64,000 nucleotides of DNA from Linanthus parryae (taxonomy: Eukaryota; Streptophyta; Magnoliopsida; Ericales; Polemoniaceae): positions 12,236,501 through 12,300,500 of the forward strand of contig JALGPY010000014.1 of the NCBI GenBank assembly GCA_023055425.1, in the 5' to 3' direction. Of the stretch, positions 12,127 through 23,253 are shown piece by piece (position 1 is the first letter of the stretch; the number at the start of each line of letters is the position of its first letter). The position numbers and the translations under genes are program-made. The notes under the pieces were generated by a model. The model ran no database searches, was not told the DNA's origin, and saw only the letters and a program-made list of their open reading frames with translations.

Positions 12127-13400
12127 CACAGTGGGGTTGCACAATTCATCCAGTCTCCATCAATCTCCAACTTTCTATCATCTACAAAAGAGTATTGTGT
12201 GGCCGTGGCGTGTGACCGGTGAGAGTACCTACATTTCGGGAGATCCGTACACCAAACTCGTATAGCCAGCATGGGAAGGCACCCTCTCGGGAGATCCACA
12301 TACCAAACTCGTATAGCCAGCGCAGGAAGGCACCCTTAAAACATAAAACAGTGATAATGCTCTCCGTATCTCTCGTATCCCCCAGATTCCTCCGATTGTC
12401 ATCTCGTGGATCATGAGCACCTGCCTTGTTCCGAAGGCCATGCTCCAATGAGTCCACATCTCCTTTATATTTTCATATCCTACATGATCCCATAAGATCT
12501 TGCAGGTGGGCCCAATGAAAGATAATAAAGAGCGATGCAACGAGAATCTTTCCTTACATACATGTGTCACTCAGATTCGGCTCCGCTGCTTTCCCAGCAG
12601 TGTCCGGAAGGCCGAATCATCCATAGCCGTAAGGTGTCACGCCAAAGTAGCACCACCGACCCGTCTCCTCATGACACAGATGTAAGTACAAAGGGTATAC
12701 TGTGTCAATCATCCTTGTACGATCGACGAGGCTCACACGATGAGGAATCCCAGGGACAAATTCTACTCATCACCTCATGGTCACTCATAAGCGCGCGTTA
12801 TTCAAGGGGAAATATGCGCCATAGTGTTTACACTCTGATGAGAGCGCATGTCTTATCCTTGCAAAAAAGGACCACTATGCAGATGTCTATCCGGTAGCCC
12901 TTATGGCCACCAGCCCGAGTGCTGCCATGTCACACTGTTGTGATCAATTATCAGCTCTCGCATCTGGCTTCTTCTACACAGACTATACATGGTTCGGGGT
13001 AGCAACCATGTTCGATTGGCCATAACCGATCTCAGCTTGGAACTCATTTCCAATGCGACATTTGAATCCGTCTGACAGGCTCCTAGCACTACTGATAGAC
13101 TTCAAGCTCTTATCATAGGCCATATGCTCATATGAAGAAGGCATCTCATATCATATCGCAGGCTTTCAGCGCTTATCTGGATTCCGTCTCATCTTCCGCC
13201 ACACCCAGACATATCCAGGATACTGCGAAGGCAGTTGCTCGTGTGAGTGAGCCAACTTAGTGTCTGTGTGACATGCTCTAAGCTAGTACAGGAAATGCAA
13301 CGTATCATACACGTATCAAAATAACATGCAGCATAAATAAACAAATCCATTCCTAATATCCAATCAATCAATGTCTCATAATGTTTAATCAGTCTGACAT
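12127..13400 (-). other. Long 3' untranslated region of copia B with a 51-bp tandem repeat
   Basis: About 1.27 kb separates the pol stop from the purine tract. It holds two 51-bp direct repeats (12237-12287 and 12288-12338, each beginning CGGGAGATCC). Open frames here are short, overlapping and without domains, so I do not call a gene. Confidence 0.6.
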
Positions 13401-16055
13401 CTAGTTCCATTTGCCTAACCCTATATTCCTAGTATGACCAACAAAAGTAGCCTTAAGAAGAGGCTTGGTCATTGGATCAGCTAACATCTGATTCGTAGGA
13501 ATATGCTCTAGAGTGATATCTCCTTTAGCTACTACTTCCCTAATGAAGTGGTACTTTATCTCAATATGTTTGGCCTTGCTGTGGTATTTCGGATCTTTAG
13601 CACAAGCTATGGCCGACATACTATCACAACGAAGCGTTACTGGTCTTGGTTCGTCAACCGCTCCTAAGCTGACCAGAAATCTCTTCAGCCAAACACTCTC
13701 CTGCGCTGCCGCGGAGCAGGCAACGTATTCAGCTTCCATGGTTGATAAGGCAGTGCAAGTCTGCTTGCTACTGTGCCATGTGATGGCTCCTCCACCCAGC
13801 ATGAAGACGTAGCCTGAGGTCGATTTACGTGCGTCTAGGTCCCCACCCCAGTCAGCATCACTGTAGCCAATGAGCCTTAGCTCAGAGCCTCGGTAGCTTA
13901 ACACGTAATCCTTAGTCCCTTTGAGATATCGGAGAATCCTCTTAACAGCCTTCCAGTGTCCAACACCGGGATCAGACTGATATCTGCTAACTAAACCGAC
14001 ATCATGACATATGTCGGGCCTTGTACACATCATTGCGTACATTAAACTTCCGACAGCACTTGCATAGGGTACTTTGGCCATCTGGTCTCTCTCGTGTTGG
14101 GTCTTGGGACACATTTCAAGGCTGAGTTTCTCGCCATGTGCAATGGGAGTCTCGAATGGCTTAGAGTCCATCATCTGGAACCGTTCAAGTATCTTCTTGA
14201 TGTATGTCTCTTGAGACAAGCCAAGAAGTCTCTTAGAGCGGTTCCTTAGGATCTTTATCCCAAGGATGTAACTCGCTTCTCCAATATCCTTCATTGAAAA
14301 ACGAGAGGATAACCACCCTTTGGTAGTTCCGAGCATTCCTTTATCATTGCTGGCTAGTAGTATGTCATCTACATATAATGACAGTATCATGAACTTCTTT
14401 CCGGAACGTCTGACATACACACAGTGGTCTTCATCTACCATTGTGAAGCCATATGCCACAATGTCTTGATGAAACTTCAAATACCACTGTCTTGAGGACT
14501 GCTTCAGTCCATATATGGACTTAATCAGTTTGCACACTTTGTGCTCTTGACCTTTCTTCTCAAAACCTTCCGGTTGAGCCATATAGATCTCCTCATCCAG
14601 TTCTCCATTGAGAAATGCAGTCTTAACATCCATTTGATGTAGTTCCAAGTCCATGCTAGCCACTATTGCAAGTATAAGACGAATGGAGGCAATTCTCACA
14701 ACCGGTGAGAACGTCTCCTCGTAATCCACACCCTGTTGTTGGGTGTAGCCTTTCGCCACTAGCCGGGCCTTATGCCTCTCAACGCTTCCGTCTGCCTTCC
14801 TTTTGACCTTGAAAACCCATTTGTTTCCAATGGCCCTACGTCCAGGAGGCAAGTCAACTAGATCCCAAACATGATTGGTTTTCATTGACTCCAGTTCTTC
14901 TTGTAAAGCAATGTTCCATTCTTTCTTGTCAGGGGATGAGAGAGCTTCAGACAACGTCCTAGGTTCATCATCTTCTTGCGTGGTGACCATCATGGCCTCC
15001 CCTTCGATGTCAAATCGTCGACGGGGTACGCTCCCACGAGCGCTCCTACGCAAAGAGGGTTCTTCTTCAGCTTCATCATCATATATGATGGGCTGCTCAC
15101 TAGGCAAGTCACTCCCACTGTTCTGAAGATCCATAGGGACTGTTCCCTGTAGGTCTGTAGAGAACTGAGTGTCATCCAGTGGTTCCTCTTCTTCGTAGAG
15201 AATACCATCTCCACGTGCTTCTCCCTGACTAGGAAAATCTCTCTCGAGAAATTCTACATCTCGCGATTCCATCTTTGTTAGACTACCATCCGGCTGTTGC
15301 GCTATGAATACGTAACCCTTAGAGTGCTCAGAGTACCGTATGAAGATGCACTTCTTTCCTCTAGCACCCAATTTCCCATGAACATGGGAGACGTTACGTA
15401 CATAGGCGGCCGACCCCCATGGCCTAAGGTGACCCAATTCGGGTTGCCTTTTGGTCCACATCTCGTAAGGGGTTGTGGCTACAGACTTGGTGGGCACACG
15501 GTTCAGTATGTATGTGGCAGTCATCAATGCATCTCCCCAATAGGAGATAGGCAGATTCGCATTTGCCATCATACTACGAACCATCTCTAACAGTGTTCTA
15601 TTCCTTCTTTCCGCTACACCATTTTGCTGCGGTGTGAAGGGAATAGTCAACTGCCTCACTATTCCTTTAGTCTCACAGAGCTCCTTAAATTGCTCAGATA
15701 GATATTCACGCCCTCGATCTGTCCTAAGAGCCTTAACTCTTTTGTCCAGTTGGTTCTCTACCTCTTGTAGAAATTTTCTGAAGCACCCTAGCGCTTCAGA
15801 TTTATGTGCCATCAAATACACATAACCAAAACGAGTGTGATCATCTATGAATGTGATGAAATAGCGAGCACCATTTCTAGCTCTAACATTCAATGGACCG
15901 CAAACATCAGAATGAATAAGTTGTAAAGGCTCAGTAGCTCTTACTGCTTTACCGAATGGTTTGCGTTTAGCTTTTCCTGCAAGACAAGACTCACATACAG
16001 GTAATGATATCTTGGGCATATCTCCAAGTAGGCCTGCCTTAGCCAGCCTATTCAT
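13401..16055 (-). CDS. Copia B pol: integrase, reverse transcriptase and RNase H
   Basis: This 884-codon frame starts at an internal Met (MNRLAKAG). The gag-pre-integrase end has the CESCLAGK zinc-finger half. The integrase catalytic triad is visible as D50 (IHSDVCGP), D113 (LRTDRGREY) and E149 (NGVAERRN). Reverse transcriptase follows with KWVFKVKRKADGS, RLVAKGYTQQQGVDYEETFSP, MDVKTAFLNGELDEEIYM and the active site LYVDDIL. RNase H has YSDADWGGD, STMEAEYVA and the terminal HIPTNQMLADPMTKPL. These domains look intact. The frame is separated from the upstream polyprotein by a one-base loss near 16050: RLGHIGQDR runs into a stop instead of continuing to MNRLAKAG. No correct start is therefore available, and the enzyme set could not be made from a normal Gag-Pol read-through. 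Confidence 0.93.
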   Translation of the reverse strand: MNRLAKAGLLGDMPKISLPVCESCLAGKAKRKPFGKAVRATEPLQLIHSDVCGPLNVRARNGARYFITFIDDHTRFGYVYLMAHKSEALGCFRKFLQEVENQLDKRVKALRTDRGREYLSEQFKELCETKGIVRQLTIPFTPQQNGVAERRNRTLLEMVRSMMANANLPISYWGDALMTATYILNRVPTKSVATTPYEMWTKRQPELGHLRPWGSAAYVRNVSHVHGKLGARGKKCIFIRYSEHSKGYVFIAQQPDGSLTKMESRDVEFLERDFPSQGEARGDGILYEEEEPLDDTQFSTDLQGTVPMDLQNSGSDLPSEQPIIYDDEAEEEPSLRRSARGSVPRRRFDIEGEAMMVTTQEDDEPRTLSEALSSPDKKEWNIALQEELESMKTNHVWDLVDLPPGRRAIGNKWVFKVKRKADGSVERHKARLVAKGYTQQQGVDYEETFSPVVRIASIRLILAIVASMDLELHQMDVKTAFLNGELDEEIYMAQPEGFEKKGQEHKVCKLIKSIYGLKQSSRQWYLKFHQDIVAYGFTMVDEDHCVYVRRSGKKFMILSLYVDDILLASNDKGMLGTTKGWLSSRFSMKDIGEASYILGIKILRNRSKRLLGLSQETYIKKILERFQMMDSKPFETPIAHGEKLSLEMCPKTQHERDQMAKVPYASAVGSLMYAMMCTRPDICHDVGLVSRYQSDPGVGHWKAVKRILRYLKGTKDYVLSYRGSELRLIGYSDADWGGDLDARKSTSGYVFMLGGGAITWHSSKQTCTALSTMEAEYVACSAAAQESVWLKRFLVSLGAVDEPRPVTLRCDSMSAIACAKDPKYHSKAKHIEIKYHFIREVVAKGDITLEHIPTNQMLADPMTKPLLKATFVGHTRNIGLGKWN

Positions 16056-16473
16056 CTGTCCTGTCCTATATGTCCCAATCTAGCATGCCATCTAGTGGCA
16101 TCATCATCACTAGAAGATGTAATATATGAACGAGAATCATAAACATCATCAATGCTAGAACCAACAATGTCTAAATAAAATAAACCACGAGAAATATAAC
16201 CAGTATCAAAACATGAGTTGCCAACAAACAGTTTGGCAAAACCACCCTCAAAAACAAGTCTAAAATCCAAATCCTAAAGAGTCTAGAAACGGAAATCAAA
16301 GTTCTTGCGTGCACTATGAGCGTATAAGACGTCATGTAGGATGAGCTCCAGCTTCATCTTCATGTGCATCCTTCTACTGCCCGTTTGTCATTCCCCATAA
16401 TCCGTGCACGCGCCTCGATCACATGCTCAGGCGTCCTTTTGCACCTGAATCCAATACCCACTCATTAGCGGAA
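16052..16473 (-). pseudogene. Copia B protease and gag-pre-integrase region, broken
   Basis: Just after the gag stop another frame reads NEWVLDSGA, the aspartic protease active-site motif. The residues that should follow (a His/Cys-containing segment of about 50 aa) are missing and stops appear. Further on, LILHDVLYAHSARKN and then ISVSRLF survive in shifted frames. The end (16270-16052) is the pre-integrase segment DFRLVFEGGFAKLF...ARLGHIGQDR, which hits a stop caused by a missing base. An internal deletion plus several frameshifts make this part non-functional, unlike the open gag and integrase-RT frames either side. Confidence 0.85.
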
Positions 16474-17394
16474 TTAGAAATGAAAAACTTGACTTATAAC
16501 ATAACAGTCAGAGTTTGGATTATGGTATACCTTTGGCTCGGTGCAATCACGAGCAAAGTGACCCTTCTTCTGGCAGTTGAAGCACAAGACCCTTGCCAAG
16601 TTTCTAACCCTTCGGCTCTTCTTCCCACCAGCGCCTTTGTTGATCTTGGGTTTAGGGCCCCCAACGGATTTCCCTTTACCCTTGTCTTTCTTATCTGCTT
16701 TCTTCCAATTCTTGCGTGGCTTGTCCGCTTTAGAATTTGGAGTCTCCGCCACCATCACCTCACCATTGGACTTGGCGGCCTCAATCCGCTCATATTCCAA
16801 CAGCAGGTGACGCTTGACATCTTCAAGCGTCTTGACATCCGCATTATGGGTCATGTCTCGCTTCATGTGATCCCATGAGCGTGGCAGAGAGCGTAGTACC
16901 GCTTGTACTTGCTCTTCATCAGATAAGTTACGACCGGCTGCAATCAGCTCTCTGATCATGAAGGCCATAGCCCTCAAATGCTGAGTCATTGTATGCTCAG
17001 GCTTCATGCGATATGAGTCGAACCTCATTCTCAAGACTCGCAGCTTGGTGATGGAAGTGGATCCATACTTGCTCTTGATCGATTCCCACATCTCCTTTGC
17101 TGTGGCAGAATTTTCGAACTCCCTGATGAGGTCATCTTCCATCATACATAGAAGATTGTAACAGGCCTTCCTATCCGCTGCTTCCCACTTATGAAAAGCA
17201 GCTAGGTCCCGCTCATGTTCCACAAGCGGTCGGGCCTCATTCATCACGGGTTCGACCCTTTCTGTCTGGAGATGTTCGGACAAATCTATGTCTAACATGT
17301 AGTACATAGCACGACGGCTCCACATATCGTAGTTGTCCCCATTAAGCTTAACAGCTTTAGCAGAATCGGCAATGAGACTAGATGATTTCGACAT
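16474..17394 (-). CDS. Copia B Gag (capsid/nucleocapsid), 306 aa
   Basis: The protein starts MSKSSSLIADSAKAV and has the copia Gag N-terminus LNGDNYDMWSRRAM. The middle contains the conserved helix-rich capsid region, with KEMWESIKSKYGS near residue 100 and MTQHLRAMAFMIRELIAAG near 137-155. It ends with a Lys-rich linker and one CCHC zinc knuckle, CFNCQKKGHFARDC, near residues 270-283, which in this family packages element RNA. The stop after SQVFHF comes before the protease motif in another frame, so the normal Gag-Pol fusion is broken here. The start is well placed: it is the first Met of the open frame and follows a long leader. Confidence 0.93.
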   Translation of the reverse strand: MSKSSSLIADSAKAVKLNGDNYDMWSRRAMYYMLDIDLSEHLQTERVEPVMNEARPLVEHERDLAAFHKWEAADRKACYNLLCMMEDDLIREFENSATAKEMWESIKSKYGSTSITKLRVLRMRFDSYRMKPEHTMTQHLRAMAFMIRELIAAGRNLSDEEQVQAVLRSLPRSWDHMKRDMTHNADVKTLEDVKRHLLLEYERIEAAKSNGEVMVAETPNSKADKPRKNWKKADKKDKGKGKSVGGPKPKINKGAGGKKSRRVRNLARVLCFNCQKKGHFARDCTEPKVYHNPNSDCYVISQVFHF

Positions 17395-19108
17395 TACTGA
17401 AAATATGAGACATAGTGGATATTAGTTACTAGCTTTGTTTTAGCTCCTAAGTAACATGTGACATCGATTAATCTCAATAGTTCCTCACAAGGACTCCACC
17501 AAAACCTAGCGTATATCCTAGGAATCAAATCTCATCACTTGTGATTTCCTACCAATTTTAATCATGTCATCATGTGAGCTCTTTTGTTTTAGTTCTTTAG
17601 CATGCGAGGTTAAACATACATATCCAATCACACGCAGTTATAACATAAAACAAGCATAAGCATAAATAAATATGCAATGGATGTGGCCCCTAAGGTGCAC
17701 TCCCACTATTGAGAGCACTTCTTGAGCAAGTCCTGAACTCCATCTCACGCCATCTCGCCTACTTGAGGACTCCAAGCTTGAGGCTCCATTAGACCGTCTA
17801 ATTGCTCCATGCACCTTGCGCCATAACTTTTGGTTTGGCCACCTCTCTTGAAGCTTCAATCTTCAATCTCTACTAACTATCTTATTTCTAATAAGAAGTA
17901 ACCTCATAGAGGCGAGTGGATGAGAAGAGAAGACACTAGAGTATAGAGAGGCACGACACGCAGGCCGTATTTTGATTACATATTCAAAAACCAAAACCAA
18001 AACCAAAATATAAAACATCTATGCCACATCCATGCACCAAACACATCCATTCAACCCACAACAGCATGTATAATAACATAATAAACATACTGGAATTTTC
18101 TGGAAATTTCCGGAATTAAGCAATAATTACTGGAAATTAATAAGCAATAATCTAATCAACTAAAAAGATCGAAAATTGCTCCCTACCACTTAGGATCTCA
18201 CCACCTATGGCAAAACGTAGGGAAAATTGACCTAAGTCTCCAGAAAAAATTTGGGCTCAAAACAGTGTGTTTAAGGTCGTCAAACTGCCTCGGGAAGTGT
18301 GCTAAACACTAATTAATTAATCTGGAAATTACTAAAATTTTCCGTCACTCCAAAAATTATGAAAAAATACCCACAAAATAGGAAATTTAATTTGGAGTCC
18401 CTAGGAAAAAACCGGACGAAAAATGACGGCGGGAGGAGGCCGCACGCGCCCTCACGCGCCGCCGCGCGTGGGCGCGTCCGCCTCCGCCACGCGCTGACGT
18501 CGGCCATGTGCCACGTCAGCATGCCACGTGGCATGCCACGTCAGCACCTATGCTGACGTCATCGTCACGTCAGCCGCCACGTCATCGCCACGTCAGCCGA
18601 CACGTGGCTGCCACGTCATCGCCACGTCAGCCGCTTGCTGACGTGGCACCGCCACGTCATCTGCCACGTCAGCCTAGGGCCACGTCAGCAGCCGCCGCCA
18701 GCCCTTGGGCGCGTGCGGCGCGTGGCGGCGCGTGGCGCGCGTGGGGGCGGCGTCGGTGGCGCGTGAAGCCCACGCGCCGCCTTCCCGTGCTCTGATCGCG
18801 ACGAAAAAAATTTTCCCGTGATCGTCTCTTCGTCCTGATCCCGATTATGTGGTCAAAATCCAATTTTAACAAGTTTTTGAAAACCGTGTTCTAATTATTG
18901 GATCTAGCAGTCCAGATTAATACAGTTCCGAAACTTTGAAAATTCATAACTAATTCACCGTAAATCCAAAAAATATAAAATTTATATATCTGGAATCCTC
19001 GTGAAAAACCCTACCTAACCATATAGGTTTCGTCTACTGGTTATGAAATTTCAGAAACGCGATTTTTAAAACAGGTTCGGGAACGCTTATCGAGGCACGA
19101 AAAGTAAG
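17395..19108 (-). other. Copia B 5' leader
   Basis: About 1.7 kb lies between the primer-binding site and gag. The leader holds a very GC-rich block at about 18425-18790 with many ACGT cores, set in AT-rich flanks. Small frames inside it have biased Arg/Pro/Ala/His composition and no domain, so they are not called genes. Confidence 0.6.
18497..18685 (-). promoter_or_regulatory. Array of 15 ACGT cores (bZIP-type sites) in the copia B leader
   Basis: Within 189 bp there are 15 ACGT cores, mostly as CCACGTCAGC or CCACGTCATC. On the element's sense strand these read GCTGACGTGG or GATGACGTGG. Palindromic CACGTG occurs near 18536 and 18602, and TGACGTCA near 18554. TGACG and CACGTG cores are known binding sites of plant bZIP factors (TGA, ABF and HY5 classes). 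That they regulate this element is inference. A GC-rich structural role in the RNA leader is the alternative. Confidence 0.5.
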
Positions 19109-19126
19109 CCTATGGCTCTGATACCA
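19109..19126 (-). other. Primer-binding site of copia B (initiator-Met tRNA)
   Basis: On the minus strand TGGTATCAGAGCCATA starts one base after the 5' LTR. TGGTATCAGAGCC is complementary to the 3' end of plant initiator tRNA-Met, the usual copia primer. Confidence 0.9.
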
Positions 19127-19127
19127 A

Positions 19128-19596
19128 TGAAGGGCAGGAAGGATCTAACATGCTCAGATCTACAACATGAACTAAAGCGGAATATTCATGTGTTTACCTT
19201 GTCTTCCTTAGCTCCTTAATGCAGCGGATGATCGTTGTGTTGCTTGCTTTCACGCGCCTACTCCTTGATCTTGCTCCCACCAATCGAGTGCGAATCTCGA
19301 GGACGAACACTGATTTCCACACCACGTTCCACCTCCTTGGATGAAGTTGGAGAGAGACTAGGGTTCTCTACAACTAGTATGAATCTAGACAGAGAGACTT
19401 TACTGTATTGAATAGCAATATAATATGTAGGAGGCTGCCTCCTTATATAGGCAAAACTTCTCCTAAGTTTGCACATAAACCCCTAGGGTTTGAGCCTTAG
19501 CTACTAACCCCTCTAGTTTATGTATTAGTGCAACTAACCCCATAAGGTTATGTTAATTGCATTGGGCACCCCACATGGGCGCACCAATTGCTAACA
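19128..19596 (-). repeat. 5' LTR of copia B
   Basis: 469 bp, read as identical to the 11647-12115 copy. The 5-bp target duplication TATTG follows at 19597. Confidence 0.95.
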
Positions 19597-19601
19597 TATT
19601 G

Positions 19602-20071
19602 AGCTCTGTTAAAATGATTCCCTTGTTGTTTGAAGTTCTCGTTATACTTGGTTAAAATGATGTTTCACGTACCTCAGTCCTGGCAACGGTTCATGTACCT
19701 TTAATTCATTGACGACATTATCTTTTCTCAACTAAATGTGCAGAAACATAATGAATATAACATCAATACGACATTTAGAGGCATAAATTTAATTTATTCA
19801 ACCATTAGGACAAGTTAAAAATAAAAAAGTAACCAAAATAATACTAAAATATTAAAGAGTGTGAGAGGAGAAAATAGGAGGAAAAACACATACCAGTGGA
19901 GGAAAAATAGTGTATGATTGTCCAAGCAATGGTAGGTTTTAAAGACATGCATGAAGGGTATAATCGTCATAAAATTTGGTGGCATCATCCGCAATATGTG
20001 AATGTTCTAAAGGATAGAAGGGACGAATAACATTCAGAAGGGCATAAGGGGCATGAAAAATACACAATCTT
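19602..20071. other. Intergenic, no gene recognised
   Basis: AT-rich sequence between copia B and a foldback MITE. No supported frame or site. Confidence 0.5.
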
Positions 20072-20335
20072 GTACCAGTCTGTCATGTCTTTTTGTTCCT
20101 AGTTTTATTTTTGTCACTATTCACTGGGTTACTTTGACCCGGTGATTTGAATAGCAAATCGATATAATTTTTTGATAATTTTTTATGGTGTTGTAGAGTA
20201 AAAGTTGTTCTATAATATGGTGAAAAAATTATCAAAAAATCGTATTATTTTGCTATCCAAATCACCCGGTCAAAGTGACCCAGATACGAGTTAAAAACGT
20301 CAAAAGGGAACAAAGAGACGGGACAGACTGGTATA
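20072..20335. mobile_element. Foldback MITE, family member 1
   Basis: GTACCAGTCTGTC at the left pairs with GACAGACTGGTAT at the right. Inside, CTTTGACCCGGTGATTTG...ATAGCAAA pairs with TTTGCTATCC...CACCCGGTCAAAG. The centre contains ATGGTGTTGTAGAGTAAAAG. The same layout recurs at 21469-21655 and 26000-26265. No coding capacity. Confidence 0.75.
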
Positions 20336-21468
20336 CCCCACTGCCACCTCAACCCCAGTTAACTCATGGAGGGGTATCCATTGTAATTATTTTGACAAAA
20401 AATAGGGGTGCCACATGTTATTTCGTGAACAATGAGGGTGATATCTGCCTTTTTGCCAAAACACAGGAGTATAAAGTGTAAATTACCCACAAAACATGAA
20501 GTTTAAAAAAGGGACAAATAACAAATCTCAACACACCTCCTCACGCACAGAGTGCTAAATAGACAGACACGACATATACTTAAGGGTGATATGTGGTTAT
20601 ACATTATAATTATCTCTGCCCCCTGATCATCGTTGTTTCTCAGCTCCAACCGTCTACCTCCATTTTGGTTGGCACGTCTCTTTACTGTTGAGAATCGTTG
20701 TTTGTCCCACATCGTGAATCAGTTTAATGTATCATTTGCACAGTTAATATGATTGTGAAGTGGTGCATGCATGCAGCGTTTGCGTTTGTTGTGCTGTGCC
20801 ATTTTTGTTACACATATTTCATTCTCTAAAACTCTCAATTTACCCCTTTCGGTTGCAAAATTCATTACAAACAAACTGTAACCGTGACAACCGACACCAT
20901 CGTTCGGAACGTGATAACTAATTTCAGATATATTTCAGTTTCACCAAAGTAAAAATATGTAAACTATAATCAAACTGCTAGGTACTATGCGTTGCGGCAG
21001 AAGAAGCTCTTAAAGCATTGCGCCAACTGCTCTATAACTTATCATAAGATTCGCATTAAAAAAGTGGCTCTGAAATGGAAAAGTATTTCACAGCTCTTGA
21101 AAATTGGTGTCAACTTTAAAGACACTTGTAGTTCTGATGCTAAATAGAGCGACTTCGAAAGTAATAAATAATTTCCACCAAGAAGAAGCTATAATGGGAG
21201 AGGGATTGGGAGCGCAAGATATGTGGCTAGCTAGTAGTGCATTCAGATTGGAGTATTATTAAGGAGAGCAGAAAATCATGAGATGGGACAAGCCTAGCTC
21301 TAACATTAATGGTTTTTGGTTGTATCTCTCGTGAAATGTACTAATTACACTGCATAAATTACAAACATACATGCATTTGTAGTCAAAGTTATCGCTCTCC
21401 CGCTCAGATAATAATGGAGGAGGTAAAGTGCAGGATATATCTATGCTCACTGTAGTATACTATCGTTG
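20336..21468. other. Intergenic, no gene recognised
   Basis: Short frames only. None has a recognisable domain or good start context. Confidence 0.5.
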
Positions 21469-21655
21469 TTTCGCCTGAAACTAGATTTTTTCACCATTCA
21501 CCAACACTTTGATCCGGTTAATTGATAAAATGATGTAAAAATTGGTAATCTTGTCATGGTGTTGTGGATTTATTATCGTTTTGCTATTCAAATTATCAAA
21601 TCAAAATGACATAGTTAGATGTGAAGAAAAGTCTGCCGGGAAGTTTCAGGCGAAA
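21469..21655. mobile_element. Foldback MITE, family member 2 (diverged, shorter)
   Basis: Terminal inverted repeats TTTCGCCTGAAACT and AGTTTCAGGCGAAA frame a core with CTTTGATCCGG, ATGGTGTTGTGGATT and TTTTGCTATTC. These are recognisable relatives of the 20072 element. Confidence 0.65.
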
Positions 21656-22748
21656 TAGAGATAGTATAACTTATCAACTGATCATCTCGGCTCATCTTAT
21701 TGACCGAGTTATTTGAAAGAAATTTTTGCTCAAATTCAAATAATCTACTTAGAACACGAGTCGATCATCCACCCACCCGATCATCAGCGTGACAGTTATC
21801 ATATCACTCATGCTGTTTGCCCGTTACGTTATCCCCCAAAGACACTTTAATTCTCAACTTTTGCTATGGAGAAAACTTGCACCCCACTCTCCTGATCACC
21901 ACCGCACACACGACAACCACCATAGCACTCATGCAATTTGTCAATTGCGCCATGCTTTGGGGCTACATGCATACATTTCTTATTATGACATGGGAACTCG
22001 CGCCCGATCCTGCGAATGCACACGAGATAAACACGCGCTCTAGTTCAATAGTCTAAGAATTGCGCTAGAAAGGCAACCGACCTGAGAAAATAGGACTGAC
22101 ATGCTCACATAATTCTCTCAAATTTTGAAATTTGAACTCCACTAGAGTGAGAGAGAGAGTGTGTAGGAGCTCAATCTCACTCTCACATTAAATGTAAAGG
22201 GTGTGCTCCAAGTAGAGGTTAGAAACAAGAGGCTGCAATTGACAGGTCTCTGTGCTTGTTGTTCACTTGTTCTGGGTCTTTAAAGACTCAAAATCCCACA
22301 GTCGTCCTGAACAGCACAATCTCATTGCAGGCATACAAAGAGAATATGTCTATAAACACTGCTTGATCACGATTAGTAACTCTTGAAATCAATGTTTTGT
22401 TTATGAGATGATGGGACGTTCGTTAGTTACCAACTTGGGCTGATTCAGAAATATGTTATATTAAGAAACCCTAGATTGGGCCCAAATCAAAATGGTAATA
22501 AAATCGACACCCTTGTTATTATTTGCTATGTTGGTTTTCTCTCTCTTTTTTTTTTTCATACAAATTGTAAGAGGAGAGACAAGTGAACCCCATATTTTAT
22601 GCTAGTGTAAGAATCACTACCCTAAATAAATTCAAAGTTCAACTAACGCGTCAATTTGTTACTCTTTACTTCATGATAGTTAGCAGTTTAAAGTTCGCAT
22701 CCAATAAATCCTAAATAAGGAAATGAATAATAATAGCAATGTTCTCAA
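21656..22748. other. Intergenic, no gene recognised
   Basis: Includes a GA-rich patch near 22147-22160 and a T-run near 22540. No supported gene. Confidence 0.5.
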
Positions 22749-22772
22749 ATATATATATATATATATATATAT
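22749..22772. repeat. (AT)n microsatellite
   Basis: About 12 uninterrupted AT dinucleotides. Confidence 0.9.
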
Positions 22773-22799
22773 TTACTTTTTATACACGGTTTCTAAATT

Positions 22800-22986
22800 C
22801 TTTCTGTTAGCTTGTAATTAGATCTATTGTATGGGGCTTAAATAATTAGATCTATTGTATTGTTTAGAGGCCTTCTCTTATTTAGGCTTGCTGGGTTAGT
22901 TCCCTTATGCGGCTTAGGTTTGTAATCATGGTTGCTTATAATTAATATAATGCTCTTTTGTTTTCGCCAAAAAAAAAAAAAAAAAT
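22800..22986 (+). mobile_element. Possible 3' end of a truncated non-LTR retroposon
   Basis: A stretch ending TTTTGTTTTCGCC is followed by a run of about 17 A residues (22969-22985). This resembles the 3' tails of plant LINEs. There is no reverse transcriptase sequence and no convincing target duplication, so this is tentative. The phrase AATTAGATCTATTGTAT occurs twice inside it. Confidence 0.35.
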
Positions 22987-23033
22987 CATCACAAGTAAAA
23001 GGACATGTAGAAAGGTAAAAGTGCAATTTCCAT

Positions 23034-23135
23034 TACACAAGGAATTAATCAAGGTTGAGTATATAAATGTTGAAATTGTGGAATTACACAAGGAATTAAT
23101 CAAGATTGAGTATATAAATGTGGAAATTCCGAGAA
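23034..23135. repeat. Tandem duplication, 2 x 51 bp
   Basis: TACACAAGGAATTAATCAAG begins both copies (23034 and 23085), with two or three differences between them. It lies just downstream of the stop of Clp copy 1. Confidence 0.8.
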
Positions 23136-23253
23136 AAATATTTAAACGCCATGGACATTGGAAAATCTGAAAAGAAACCCTTCACGCAACTCGCACCGAG
23201 TCCAACGTTAAAATTTAAACGAAGGGATAGTGTTGCATGCAACGAAAAATATA

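Larger units (their letters stand above)
11647..19596 (-). mobile_element. Copia B: complete-length, recently inserted Ty1/copia element (7,950 bp)
   Basis: Two 469-bp LTRs (11647-12115 and 19128-19596) appear identical. Both start TGAAGGGC and end GCTAACA, and the element is flanked by TATTG (11642-11646 and 19597-19601). Reading on the minus strand, the order is 5' LTR, a primer-binding site matching initiator-Met tRNA, a long leader, gag, a decayed protease, integrase, reverse transcriptase, RNase H, a purine tract and the 3' LTR. This is the copia order. Identical LTRs point to a very recent insertion, yet the protease and gag-pre-integrase regions contain disabling changes, so the copy was probably mobilised by enzymes from an intact relative. 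Confidence 0.95.

Noticed and set aside
12072..13410. Many small frames between copia B pol and its 3' LTR
   Set aside because: They overlap on both strands, have no domains and fit a long 3' untranslated region with tandem repeats.
18313..18872. Arg/Ala/His-rich frames in the GC-rich copia B leader
   Set aside because: Produced by GC-rich repeated CCACGTCAGC units on both strands; not coding.
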